64,000 bases of DNA from assembly GCF_001640805.2 (NCBI RefSeq), contig NC_066844.1, positions 12,834,543 through 12,898,542 on the forward strand, in the 5' to 3' direction. Position numbers and translations under genes: made by a program. The DNA is from Lates calcarifer (lineage: Eukaryota > Chordata > Actinopteri > Centropomidae). Below the pieces are notes generated by a model. That model had not been told where the DNA came from and searched no databases. It was given only the letters and a program-made list of their open reading frames with translations. Of the stretch, positions 32,141 through 42,763 are shown piece by piece. Position 1 is the stretch's first letter. Each line of letters begins with the position of its first letter.

Positions 32141-35100
32141 ACTGACAAATAGCACTGAACGATTTAATTAATTTTTACCAAAGTCACAATTGTCACAATT
32201 TGAGCTAATGCGAGTTTCAAACCACAAAGTCTGCAATTATTTTTACAGCAAAATGTCAGCGGACGAGTTGTTACACTTTTTTTAGCTGGCTCAGAGTTCA
32301 TACACAGAGCACCACAGGAGCAACAGAGTGAGAGGCTGTAAACAACCAAATATTGTCTTAAAATGACCAAATCACAAAGCTAAAGTTTGATACTTGATGA
32401 AAATGGAGGACAAATCGACAGCACAACACATGCAGTGTGAGTCACTCCGGTGTCAGGTGGGTTCTACCTGCTGAGAACTGCATGCCCATTACAAAAATGG
32501 ACACAGCTAAAGCTGAAACTACTGGTGTTAAATGAGTTAAAGTGGCTGACAGTGTCAAGCAGGCTGGCAAGAGAAATAATTCAGCTATGACAAAGACACC
32601 ACAATGTCTGCAGTGTTTCCGCTGTATAGCCTACATTTTGGAGCGGTGCCATGCAGTGGGAAAATTACTACAAAATACCTGGCTGAGACGACAAGGGGAG
32701 AGGGAAAGAGGAGAAAAAGAGAGAAAATGGTAGACTGAAGTAGTAAATATTAAGTTAGATTTGTATTTGTAGTTTTTTCGGTTGTATCTCTCTACTGGCT
32801 CTCTGTGTGCCTGTCAATATCCTGGCATTTATATGGTTCTATGGTTCATTACGTGTATGTTCTATAACATGTTTGTTATAATAAATACATTTTAGATTAT
32901 AGTACATTTTCATTCTCATCCTTGGATTAGTACATAGAGCAGTTAATATTTAAATTATCTCTTAAAAGGCAACATCACATTTTATGTGTATATAGTGAAT
33001 CCTGGACTGAAGTGTAACTTTCAAAAATTATATCACAAATCAAATTGTAATATCTGTCAGAAAAATCACAATTAGAGATTTTCTTTTCCACAACAAGATG
33101 TTTCACTTGACTGAGATGATAAAGTTGATATATGGATAAAAGCAAAATATCATTGGTGCAATGGAAACAGACCTGGTGAACAAATAAAAAAGTAAATGAA
33201 GCATGTGACTTACTAGATGGAAAACTAGCTAGTGTGATTATCTGTATATGACAGAGAAATGATGGCCCTACTTTTTTGCAAAGATTTGATTGGCTGTTTG
33301 GAAACAAGTTCTCCATCTACGTGGACAGGGAACAGTATTCTGACAGGATGTGACTGCTGACTGCTTGTGTTTCTTGTTTCACTGAACCTGTTCTCAGATA
33401 TACCCCTATGTTCTGAAATCTCAGCAATTAACTTTAAATCTTGGATCAAAACTAAGAAAGCTCAACAGTGACAACTCCAAAACCAAAATATTCATGAAAG
33501 GCTGTTGTTCCATATTAAATTACTAGTCCAAACACCAGTATCCCCTACAGTTCCCTTTACCCTTGCCCTCTCATGCACCCCAAACTCACATCCCCTGCTC
33601 TCAGTGGTATCAATTAATTTGGCTCTCACTGAGTTTCAGCCTGAGAATATCAACCCAGGAGACAAGACTCCCATTACTGCCAGGTCTGGTTCCATTTAGA
33701 CTATACAACAGCAGAAGGAATGCTCCGACACGCTGAGGATAGTAATACTATATATACTACATCTGGAATGAGAGCATTCACACACACCTGTGTTCATTAT
33801 TGAAGTGACATTTGCATTGGTTGAAAAATTGGAATGAAAAAAAATTACCAAAAAAAACAGGTCAGAGAAATTTGTGGATATTGTGTTTTTGCAGCACAGA
33901 TACAGAAGCACACTGTGAGTATGGAGATGTGTTGAAGGTTGCAGGAGCATGTCCTTGTGCTTCTGGGTGATTGGTCTATATTTGGTTAGCGAGCCACCGG
34001 GATCCTTCGTCAGACACTAACAGCTAACTACCTGTCATTTAAACAAGGGACACATATGCCAAGCAGTGAGAGAGGAGGTGAGAGTATGGTTTAACAGGGA
34101 AATACCAGAGATGTAAACAATGAAACAGCAAATACAAAAGTAAAAGAAGAATTGGAATGACAATTATACAGCTGGTTAAGTGACATCTACGGTATAACAG
34201 TGAAAATTCTATTCCAAATAAACACATGGAGGCATTTCTCAGGAAACCTTTGTAACTTTGAATTGTTTGTTGCAGTTTAACTGGCAAAAGAAAAAATATT
34301 TATTCTTCACCTGCTATTACTACATTTAATGGTTATTTAAGCAAACAGTGGCACATTCTGTTTCACAGCGAAAGGGGTGCCTGCAGAGGGAAGAAATATA
34401 ACAAACCTCAGTCTTGCACTGCGAAGGTGAGGACACACATTCCAAGAGACTGCGCATGACAAATAGGATTTGGGCAACACACATTACAATGCTCCAACAA
34501 CACACAGTTCAGCTTACTTGTTTTTTTTTTTGTCTTTCATTTGCACTTAAAACTACAACAACAACAACATGTAGTAGGCGAGCTCCAAATAGCTATAGCC
34601 ATCGCACTGCAAGGTGTCAGATAAGTACTTATTATCTCAAGAATGCTGTGGTTGAAAAATCTTGACATCTCCTATTTGAACATTAACTCTGAATATAGTT
34701 TTTGTCTGGTAGTAAGCTAGAATGTCAAAGTTTCTGGTATCTTTGGAATAAGCAGTAGCTAAAGTGCCACTGGTGTAATTCTGGGCAAAAATGAACAACC
34801 AAATCCTTTCTAATGGTGATTTTGACGTATGTCTGGTCTACACTGGAATATACTGCTTCCGGAAGCCATATTCTCACATGCTAAAGTCTAATACTGACAA
34901 AGGAAATCACTTTCTCCCACGTACACAGCATTTATATATTATCAAATTAAATGCCATCCATATAAATGGGAGCATTACAATCTTAAGGGTTTTTTAAAAT
35001 TCACTTTAGTCCTGTGTGACAAAGTTTAACCTTGCTTTTTGCAGTGACTGTCTGAATTATGTTTTCCCCTCTGGGTTTACCATAGCTGTATGCACTCCCT

Positions 35101-35310
35101 GCTGAAATCATTCCATACCACAATCCTGTATACTGGACTTGATTCAACTCAGCTTGAGCAGTGTGCGTTAACATGTTAGCCTGTGGATATTACTCCTGAT
35201 TCATCCTGCCTCCAGACAAGATGCACTGCTACAGTTTGATAGTTACAGTTAATATTTGGGAGGATTATGATGGCACTATTTTTGTGAGCACCTGGATAAT
35301 ACAGTTGAGA
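32141..35310. other. intronic sequence, nothing recognised
   Basis: AT-rich, with short chance frames only. One hydrophobic minus-strand frame near 32164-32370 starts at a TTG rather than ATG and has no supporting splice context. Confidence 0.5.
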
Positions 35311-35478
35311 CATTTCATTCAAAACCACAAACGTCAACTTCATGGCGGTGCTAGAGGAAAGAAGTCAGAGGATCACCAAAGTCTGTAGACTTAATCCTCT
35401 GAGGACTATGATTACATGTTCAAAATGTTGTGCTAATTAATCCAACAGATGCTGAAATATTTCAGTGTGCAATACCAT
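35311..35478 (+). repeat. fish interspersed repeat, copy 2
   Basis: Blocks in order: 'cattcaaaaccacaaacgtcaac', 'ttcatggcggtgctagagga', 'cagaggatcaccaaagtc', 'ttaatcctctgaggac', 'ccaacagatgctgaaatatttcag'. The same series occurs at 37961-38150 and in part at 2588-2686, showing a dispersed family within this one window. Confidence 0.65.
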
Positions 35479-35510
35479 TCCAAATTTGGAAAGACTGACT
35501 GACTGACACT

Positions 35511-37688
35511 GCCATTCTGCTTACATGGTTCAGCTTTCTGGTGCTGAGCCTTGGTATTAAAACTTAAATTTCCAAATTCAGAGAAGTCAAGTAAAGTAAA
35601 CACATTATTTTCATGCAGTAATCATAAGAGTAAAGGTCATGCAACACATTTCATTATCCATTATACATAAGACTATGGCAAAGTAACGGTGGAGCTTCTG
35701 GGCCACTGCTGCTGTGAGTCATTGTGTTTCTGTGAATGAAAGCCACATTCCCTGAAAGCTTAGAATTACTCCCTTGAATGGCTAAAGTCCTGCGACTTTG
35801 ATCTGCTAGCCATCATTTAAGACGAGGTTTACTCTAAGTCTATTTGAAGCTCACAGCCTTCACAGCTCAGGCTGCTGAGCCTTTCAAACTCATGGCCTCC
35901 ACATATTCTTCATGTTCCTGCCCCATTAGACAAGCTCAGCTCTTAATTGCAGTGGCACTATCTCGGCACATACAGGGGAACTGTGTTGCTGCAGTCAGCA
36001 GTCCACAAGCCTCATTTTCGCTTCCCTGTCAGTGCTTTGACACCGTAGATGAGAGACTTCCTGTGGAGACACCTTTAACATCCTCTTGTCACTTTAATTG
36101 ATGGCAAAATTGCCACTGGTGATCATTAACAACTTAGAGCAATCCTGACTGCAGGTGGCTCTATGTTGAGAGGTTTTAACTCGTTTATCATCCACTGAGC
36201 CTTTCTGTTGGGTTAATCTTCTTACCTCAATTAATGAATGCAGGATTTTCTCCAAAGCTGTCATTAATTGTGATATCAGCTAATGTTGCAAAAATAATAG
36301 CATTTATACAAATAGTACTAATGAGGAGAAGACAAATCACAGTATTATCATCATCTTTATAATAATGAACTACTCATTTAACCTTTCACTGTAGGCTTAC
36401 AGTGAAGTGGGAAATACACTGCAGAACTAAATTTAAAAAGACTTGGCTATTCCTGGAGCTCTCAACTGTAGTCCACAGCATTCCTCACAGACTGGAACTT
36501 GTTCAGGTTTCCCTATTTGCTGGTCAGCTGTCACATTAGTATTGTTTTTCTGTACTTAGGTACACATAGACTGTACTTGAGACCACTTTTTCAAGTGGAC
36601 TTGGTTCATTGATTCATGCCCGCATACTGTAAACAGTGTTTACACTAATCAAAGGAACTGGACTTTGGGGTCAAGGGTGCTTGGACCTAGGACTTTGTCC
36701 CTGATGTGAAAGCCCCCTTAGAATATACACCACATTTATGTACCCCCCAAGGCCAAGAATCAACCTTTATGCTCAAGAAAGTCAATATTGGCCATTCAGC
36801 GAACCTCAGACTACGTTACGTTAGGTCATTTACAATATCTGTGCATTTAGGGAAAGGCTGTGGTTATAAAAAAAAATTTGTTGTAGGTCTGTGTTGTATG
36901 AAAGCTGCAGCTGCAGATGTGTTACATGTCTACTCATCATCCCAACCTCCCCACCTTTACTTTATGTCTCACACTATTCTGTACATAAACTGTATGGTAC
37001 ATAATTATACAGAAGCCCAGTATTCATGTTAGGTGGGAATCAGGTTTCGTTATCATAAACCTACTGAGCCCTCTGACAGATGAAGTCGTGTGACCACCAA
37101 ACACCAAGAACCAATTGGCGGCAAGAAACATAACACAGTCAATGTGATTGATGGATGTCTGTGGGCAGGCTGCAGTTAGGTAACTGTGGAGGTTTATGGC
37201 TGCACATACACAAACACGTATACCAATTCAAAATTCATGCTGGGGCCTTGAAGCAGTGTATGTATGCTGTCTGTGGAAAGAAAGCTGTTCACTGTAGGGA
37301 GCAGCAGTGGGGCATCCAGCCATCATGATCTCTTTGACCAGTTAATTGAGGACATTATCGAGGGAGCTGGAGAATCAGCTCATCCTATATGTAATACGTC
37401 ATCTTTGAGTAGTAAAATGGCAAAATGCCTTAAGAGGTTCAAACAATGGCAGGGTATTTCAGTTGGAGGAAATACCAGAAATAGCCATGGATGTGATACA
37501 AGAAAAAGAGAAAAAAATATTCTGCCACAGCTGAAAAAAGAAAAGGAACACTGGATATGCATGCACAAGTTAACCGAATCAGTTAAGGAGTTAAATTATG
37601 ATTACTTATCCAGTGTGGTATGGAATTTCCCCTTACAGTAAGCCTACAACAAGCTGTGGATTAGCATAGAAAATCAGATCTGCCAGCG
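35511..37688. other. intronic sequence; one unsupported 125-codon frame
   Basis: The frame at 37264-37641 (plus) has no recognisable domain, and nothing around it suggests a gene. No repeat family was recognised in the rest. Confidence 0.45.
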
Positions 37689-37751
37689 TACACCAATCGG
37701 CCACAACATTAAAACCATTTACCAGTGTTTCTGTTGTGGCTGATTGGTGTA
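37689..37751. mobile_element. mini foldback element with TA flanks
   Basis: Arms 37689-37708 and 37732-37751 are reverse complements over 20 bp with one mismatch, separated by 23 bp. Both ends read TA followed by CACCAATC (RGCCACAACA within), which fits a Tc1/mariner-type TA duplication around a 59-bp element (37691-37749). From memory, 'cagccacaacattaaaacca' is a terminus seen in fish DNA transposons. This looks like an almost fully deleted copy. Confidence 0.7.
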
Positions 37752-37960
37752 TATCAGGAACCTCTTAGCCTCACATCAAGATCACCAACACTATCCCGTG
37801 ATGTGGAGTAACTTTAATGATTGTTTGCACACCTATAACCAGTCCTGCCCATATTTGAGCACAACATACATCAACCTACTAATATTTGTGTTTGCTTTTA
37901 TTTGTGTTATATCTCAGGAAATTACAGCCCTAATAATCTAGAGTCAGGTTGTTTTTGTCA

Positions 37961-38150
37961 CTCAAAACCACAAATGTTAATCTCATGGTGGCATTAGAGG
38001 AACAGAGGATGACCAAAGTCATTAAGATTCATTTTTTAGGCACAATGGATGTTTTCACCAAATTTCATGGCAGTCTAGCCAAAAACTGTTCAGATATTTC
38101 AGTTTAGACCAAAGTGGTAGAATGACCAATGGATGGGCCGACAGACCAGG
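37961..38150 (+). repeat. fish interspersed repeat, copy 3
   Basis: It contains 'ctcaaaaccacaaatgttaatc', 'tcatggtggcattagagga', 'gaccaaagtcattaagattcat', 'accaaatttcatggcagtc', 'gatatttcagtttagaccaa' and 'aatgaccaatggatgggccgacag'. It is the best preserved of the three copies and keeps a GACCGAC-like end. Confidence 0.7.
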
Positions 38151-38169
38151 TGTACATAGTGAACTATAA

Positions 38170-39113
38170 ACACTATACACAGCTACTGTTCTGTTACTGT
38201 TTAGTATATATATGCAAATTTAAATTCTGAGAGCTTCTTTCTTGCTCTATATTCCTGACTAACAGGGTTGGACTCAACATGGGTGGTTAAGACTCTTTTG
38301 GCAGACACAATGAAACACAGTAGATCCAGGACTTCAGCACCATTGTCTGCTGTTACAGCCAGGTCGACACCCCGGATTTTGTCAGGTCACACAGTCCATA
38401 TGCCTCTCTAAGGCATCAAGTGGCTTTAAAGCAACACTGAATGAGCCAACTGCACAAGTTCCTGCCAAGTCCCTCTCTCTGACAGAGTGGAATAAAAACA
38501 TATTTTTTCTCAGTCAGATTAAATACACCATTCAGTCTTTCAGTTTCATGGCAACAAGAGGGTTCATTCTACATTATGGTATAAAAAACTGCAGTTAATA
38601 AGCATGCTTAATGTCTCAACTCGCATTATAGGTCTGTTTGCAGAGCTGGATCTGAACTGAGGTTGAAACACTCATTATTTCTTATAAAATCTTGATAAAA
38701 TCTACAGTCGCATTGAGCTGCATTCATTATTTCCTTTATTTTTGTCTAATACTTGTGATCAACTTGTGTGTTATTATAAGTTCATAACAAAATAAGCGCC
38801 AGAAAAAAATCATACTGATTACTGCCAAGGACCCAATACATACTTCTAAATATTACAGTTAAGTCTTTATTTGTGTTTGTCTAAGAGAACCAATGAGTAT
38901 GTAGCCCACTGCACTTTTTTTAAACTGTTTTACAACATTCTGCAACAGTGGATTTTTTGACCAACAGACAACAAGTGATAACACATTTCTAGAAAACTAT
39001 CTAAATTATAACAATTATAGCAAAATAAGCATTTGGATATGTATCTACTTCTTTATACAGGCTCATCTAGATAACTGCAGTGCAGCCAAAAGGTTTTACA
39101 TTATACTGGAAGC
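38170..39113. other. intronic sequence, nothing recognised
   Basis: AT-rich sequence without coding similarity. Confidence 0.5.
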
Positions 39114-39210
39114 CAGTGGTTCTCAAACTTTTTTCGTCATTCCCCACTTTGGGAAGGGATTATCAAGCCCCACCCGTCCCCATCACCCTAACAAACTGGT
39201 TATGAAACAG
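39114..39210 (+). mobile_element. hAT-like terminal sequence, partner end not found
   Basis: CAGTGGTTCTCAAACTTTTTTCGTCA is the form of many vertebrate hAT ends (CAGNGGTTCTCAA). It continues into 'ccccactttgggaagggattatcaagccccaccc'. No inverted partner ending in ...GAACCACTG was found downstream in this window, so the copy is truncated or its other end has decayed. Confidence 0.5.
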
Positions 39211-40069
39211 GCCAAGTTTAAAAAGTAAAAAAAAAAAATATTGCAAATAATAATGCAGTCTCCAATAACATAAACTTTAAAAATAGAAAAAATAAATAGT
39301 GTTATTACTATGTGATTAAAGATAGCCAGTGCATTTGGCAAATAAGATGAACAAGTCAATATGTGAGTCTTTCCACTGCGTTAGTGACTGCAATGAGCCT
39401 GTTTTGCACTTTCAATTTTAGCATTCAATTTTGCAGCACTTGTCTCAACTCTAAAAGACACTGGAGCATGCACAATTTCAATGGCTGTGTCTCTCTCTCC
39501 CCCACTCTGTTCTCTTTTGCCTCCAACACCTGGGTCTGCCAGCTTCACTGCACTAGATCCGTAGATTTCAAGAAGGAGCGAGCAGAGCACAAAGGATAGG
39601 GATCTCTGTAGTTCTCATTTCCCTTTGCTCTACTCCACCACAGCTTTAACAAAACTGAAGCTTTGCCCAGAGGGCCTATCATTTGTTACTGTCCAGGTCC
39701 ACAATGGTATCGAAACACTTTTGTTCACAAGATATTGTGAAACTGACAATATCATTACATTCCTTCTGTATGCAACTTTGAATGCAGCCATTTGTGCTTT
39801 GCTGTTCACCATTGAGGATTTTACCATGTGATTTTCCTGCCAACGGCATTCTGACAGTTTTCTTTCAAAGAAGTTGAGTAGCTTGGTCTCCAAGTATCTT
39901 CGTATTTTGTTGGGTCTCATGCTGTCTGCTGCCAGTGAGACAGACATAAAACACACATGGGTCTCTCTTCTGCCCTTACCACCCCCACCATGAATCGAGA
40001 GAGCAAGATAAGCCACATTATATTTTCTTTTCGGCTGGCTTTTTGGTTTATTACCGTCAGTTTGGTTTT

Positions 40070-40860
40070 CATCACCTGTCGTGCGCCGTTACATTATTAT
40101 CTTTGCATTACAGTTTCACAGATGCTGTACCACTCTGTTATGGTGAAGAGATAGCTGAGCCAGAGGCCAAAGCTCTCAATTTACCAGTCAATCTACATTC
40201 CAGCTTCCACCTATGGTCACAAGATTTTCGCATTACGGTTCCACGTTACATTTTCCTCCTGGTCCCTTGGATCTAATATTGTTTAAATTTAATTTGTGTT
40301 TAGATGTTTCGAGTGTATGATCTTGATTGTCAATAACTGCATTAATAAAGAATCAAAATTGTCTCTCTGCTTTTTGCAGATGATGTGGTTCTGTTGGCTT
40401 CATCAGATGGTGACCTTCAGCATACACTGGGTGGGCGATTGTAAAGTGGGTGGGATGATGGTCACCACCTCCAGGTCTGAGGCCATGGTTCTCAGCCACA
40501 AAATGGTGCATTGCTCCCACTGGGTGGGGGAAGAGTTGCTGCCCCAAGTGAAGGAGTTTAAGTATCTTGGGATCTTGTTCACAAGTGAGGGTATGATGGA
40601 GCGAGACATTGACAGGTAGATTGGTGCAGCATCCACAGTAATACACCACTAACACCTCATCGCCTGTCATGCGCCGTTACATTATTATTTTTGCATTACA
40701 GTTCCACAGACACTCTACCACTCAGTTATGGTGAAGAGAGAGCTGAGCCAGAAGGCAAAGCTCTCAATTTACCAGTCAATCTACACTCCAACTCTCACCT
40801 ATGGTCACGCGATGTGGGTAGTGACCGAAAGAACGAGATTGTGGATATAAGTGACCAAAA
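40070..40860 (+). mobile_element. rearranged LINE reverse-transcriptase remnant with an internal duplication
   Basis: From about 40359 one frame reads LLFADDVVLLASSDGDLQHTL, with the F-A-D-D catalytic box of non-LTR reverse transcriptases. After frameshifts come ECKVGG-like, LPQVKEFKYLGILFTSEG and MERDIDR, ending near 40630. A second block (40658-40809) encodes a VMVKRELSQKAKLSIYQSIY-like continuation. Almost the same 152-bp block is also at 40070-40221, upstream of the RT box and so out of order. Both copies carry an identical-type 60-70 bp non-LINE insert ('gcgccgttacattattat...gcattacag'). The LINE clade is not assigned. Confidence 0.75.
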
Positions 40861-42453
40861 TGAGTCTCAGCCCTAGAGACAGGGTCAGAAGCGTAGACAT
40901 TGGGGAGCGCATACATTAAGTTATTTAAGTTATTAAAGGAAAGTCAAAAAAGTTCTGCTTTTTTCAGTGCTGGTAGTAATTTCAGATGCCTTTCGGGTTC
41001 AATCATATCTAATTCACTCAGGACACTTAAATCAGGACAATAAACTGACCTTATATATAGTGTATATAGTTAAACAGAAAACAACACACACATGAAAATC
41101 ATATGAAAATCTTCACACATAAAAAATACTGGCATGAGCAGAATATTAGTGACAAGTGTCAGGTTATACATGAATATGATTGGGCATTAATGGTCACTTT
41201 GCTGCTAAACAATTGGTAATTTGAGCCTGTCTTTGTGAGGCATGACTGAAGCAGCTAATTCAGGTGAGTCTTCGGTGTTGTGCCTATGTAACGCTACACT
41301 TCATTTAAATTACAGGTGAATATTCACCCTGTCATTAACAAGGTTACCAACAACCCAAAGCAGACAAAAGTATACAAAAAAAGTAACACAAAAAATACCA
41401 ATAGGTCTTTAAAAACATAAAAAAGGTAATTCAAAGTGCACTAGAAACTCTTCCAAAATACCAAAAAGGCTGTTTTGCATTTCAGAGACAAATGTTCTGA
41501 GAGGCAGAGGGCTGCTGAGCTCAGAAGCCAAAGCTTGATCGCATGCAGGGCTTCCAACAATGCAGCAGGAACTCCAGCTGTGGGAACAAAAATGCAACTT
41601 GTAAGCAGACAGACAGACTTGAGCAGGCATAACCTGAACTGGGGCAAAGTCGATTGTGAAGAGCAGTTAAATCTATTTTGAGCGGATATGTTTTAGAACA
41701 TTTTGGTATAAGCCAATTTCCTCTGAAAGTATTACCACTCTCTGCTCGGAGTCATGAGCCAATGTAGTAAGTGTTTAACTGCTTGGGTGTGATCCTACAT
41801 ACACAGTGGAAAAGTCTGCTTTGTTCCAGTTTTATTCTAGGTTTGTTGATTTTTTCCCAGCAGCCTAGTAACAAGTGATCCAGGTATTGTAAAAAAAAAT
41901 TTCACCTGGACTGAGAAATAACTTGTTTATTGGACAGAATTAGAAAATGGTTATTATAATCAATTAAGCAAGAGATTTAGCAGTAGGGAGTCAAAAACAA
42001 ATTTCACTGCTCTTGTTGGCAGTGTTTATGTGAAGAAATAACTGAACATGACTATTACTCCAGCCTCCCTGAAGCCTGAAGACCTTTTTTGGTCATGTGC
42101 AGTGTTGGCCTGATTATGTCTTTATTCTTAATGAACCTCACAGCAGATCACCTGGAAGATGACATTTGAGATTTAGTGCCATGTTAAGTCAAACGGCTCT
42201 GCTCTTGTATGGCCAAATAAATCAAAATGACTCAGCAAACCCTTCAGACATGTAAATTTTACACACCCTTACCACCTGCTGTGATTTGTTGTTAGTTATT
42301 CAAGATAATAGCGGTTTCACAGCCCTTCAATACAACAATGACAAACAACCACACACCAGCCAGTTTTTGTCAAAGTTTTTTTTTTTTCTTTTCTTTTTTT
42401 TCTTTCTTTTTTTCTTTTGGTCAATGTAAGAATGTAAGTATTATGTGGATGTA
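40861..42453. other. intronic sequence with a polypyrimidine tract
   Basis: Nothing coding is recognised. 42376-42418 is a T-rich tract with scattered C on the plus strand. Otherwise the sequence is AT-rich. Confidence 0.5.
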
Positions 42454-42763
42454 TTAAAGGGGCTACTTGTAAGTTTTCTCTGCTGCCAAATGTGGTTTCT
42501 TGCCAGGAGGAGTTGGTGGTGATGTCTGGAGTCTACAGGGAGTTGCTACTGGAAAGTGGTGAGACGTGCCGGGTAGGCCAGGGCTACCTGGTTAGTATGC
42601 TAGAAATAGAAGCAAAACTAGAGTTAACATTGGTGTTGCCTTTCACCAATGGAGATGACTTTTGGCGAGAAAAGGAATGAAGCTTAATGCTGAACTTGCA
42701 ATGTTTCTCCTAGACTGGTATGCATCATGTAGTGATGGCAAAACTTACAAATGGCTCCTTTAA
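42454..42763. mobile_element. 302-bp MITE flanked by TTAA
   Basis: TTAA at 42454-42457 and 42760-42763 flanks inverted ends AGGGGCTACTTGTAAGTTTT (left) and AGGAGCCATTTGTAAGTTTT (right, reverse strand), which agree at 17 of 20 positions. The inside is non-coding. A TTAA duplication suggests a piggyBac-type origin, although a shorter TAA duplication is also compatible. An open frame at 42492-42680 inside it has no transposase features. Confidence 0.7.

Noticed and set aside
32164..32370. Hydrophobic minus-strand frame considered as the contactin signal peptide
   Set aside because: Its start is TTG, not ATG, and no donor in the required phase follows the hydrophobic part. The frame at 60233 fits better.
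37264..37641. 125-codon plus-strand frame
   Set aside because: It shows acidic and lysine-rich patches but no recognisable domain, promoter or splice context; its length is possible by chance in 64 kb.
42376..42418. Polypyrimidine tract as a splice acceptor region
   Set aside because: No AG with a coding continuation follows, and the sequence next to it is the left end of a MITE.
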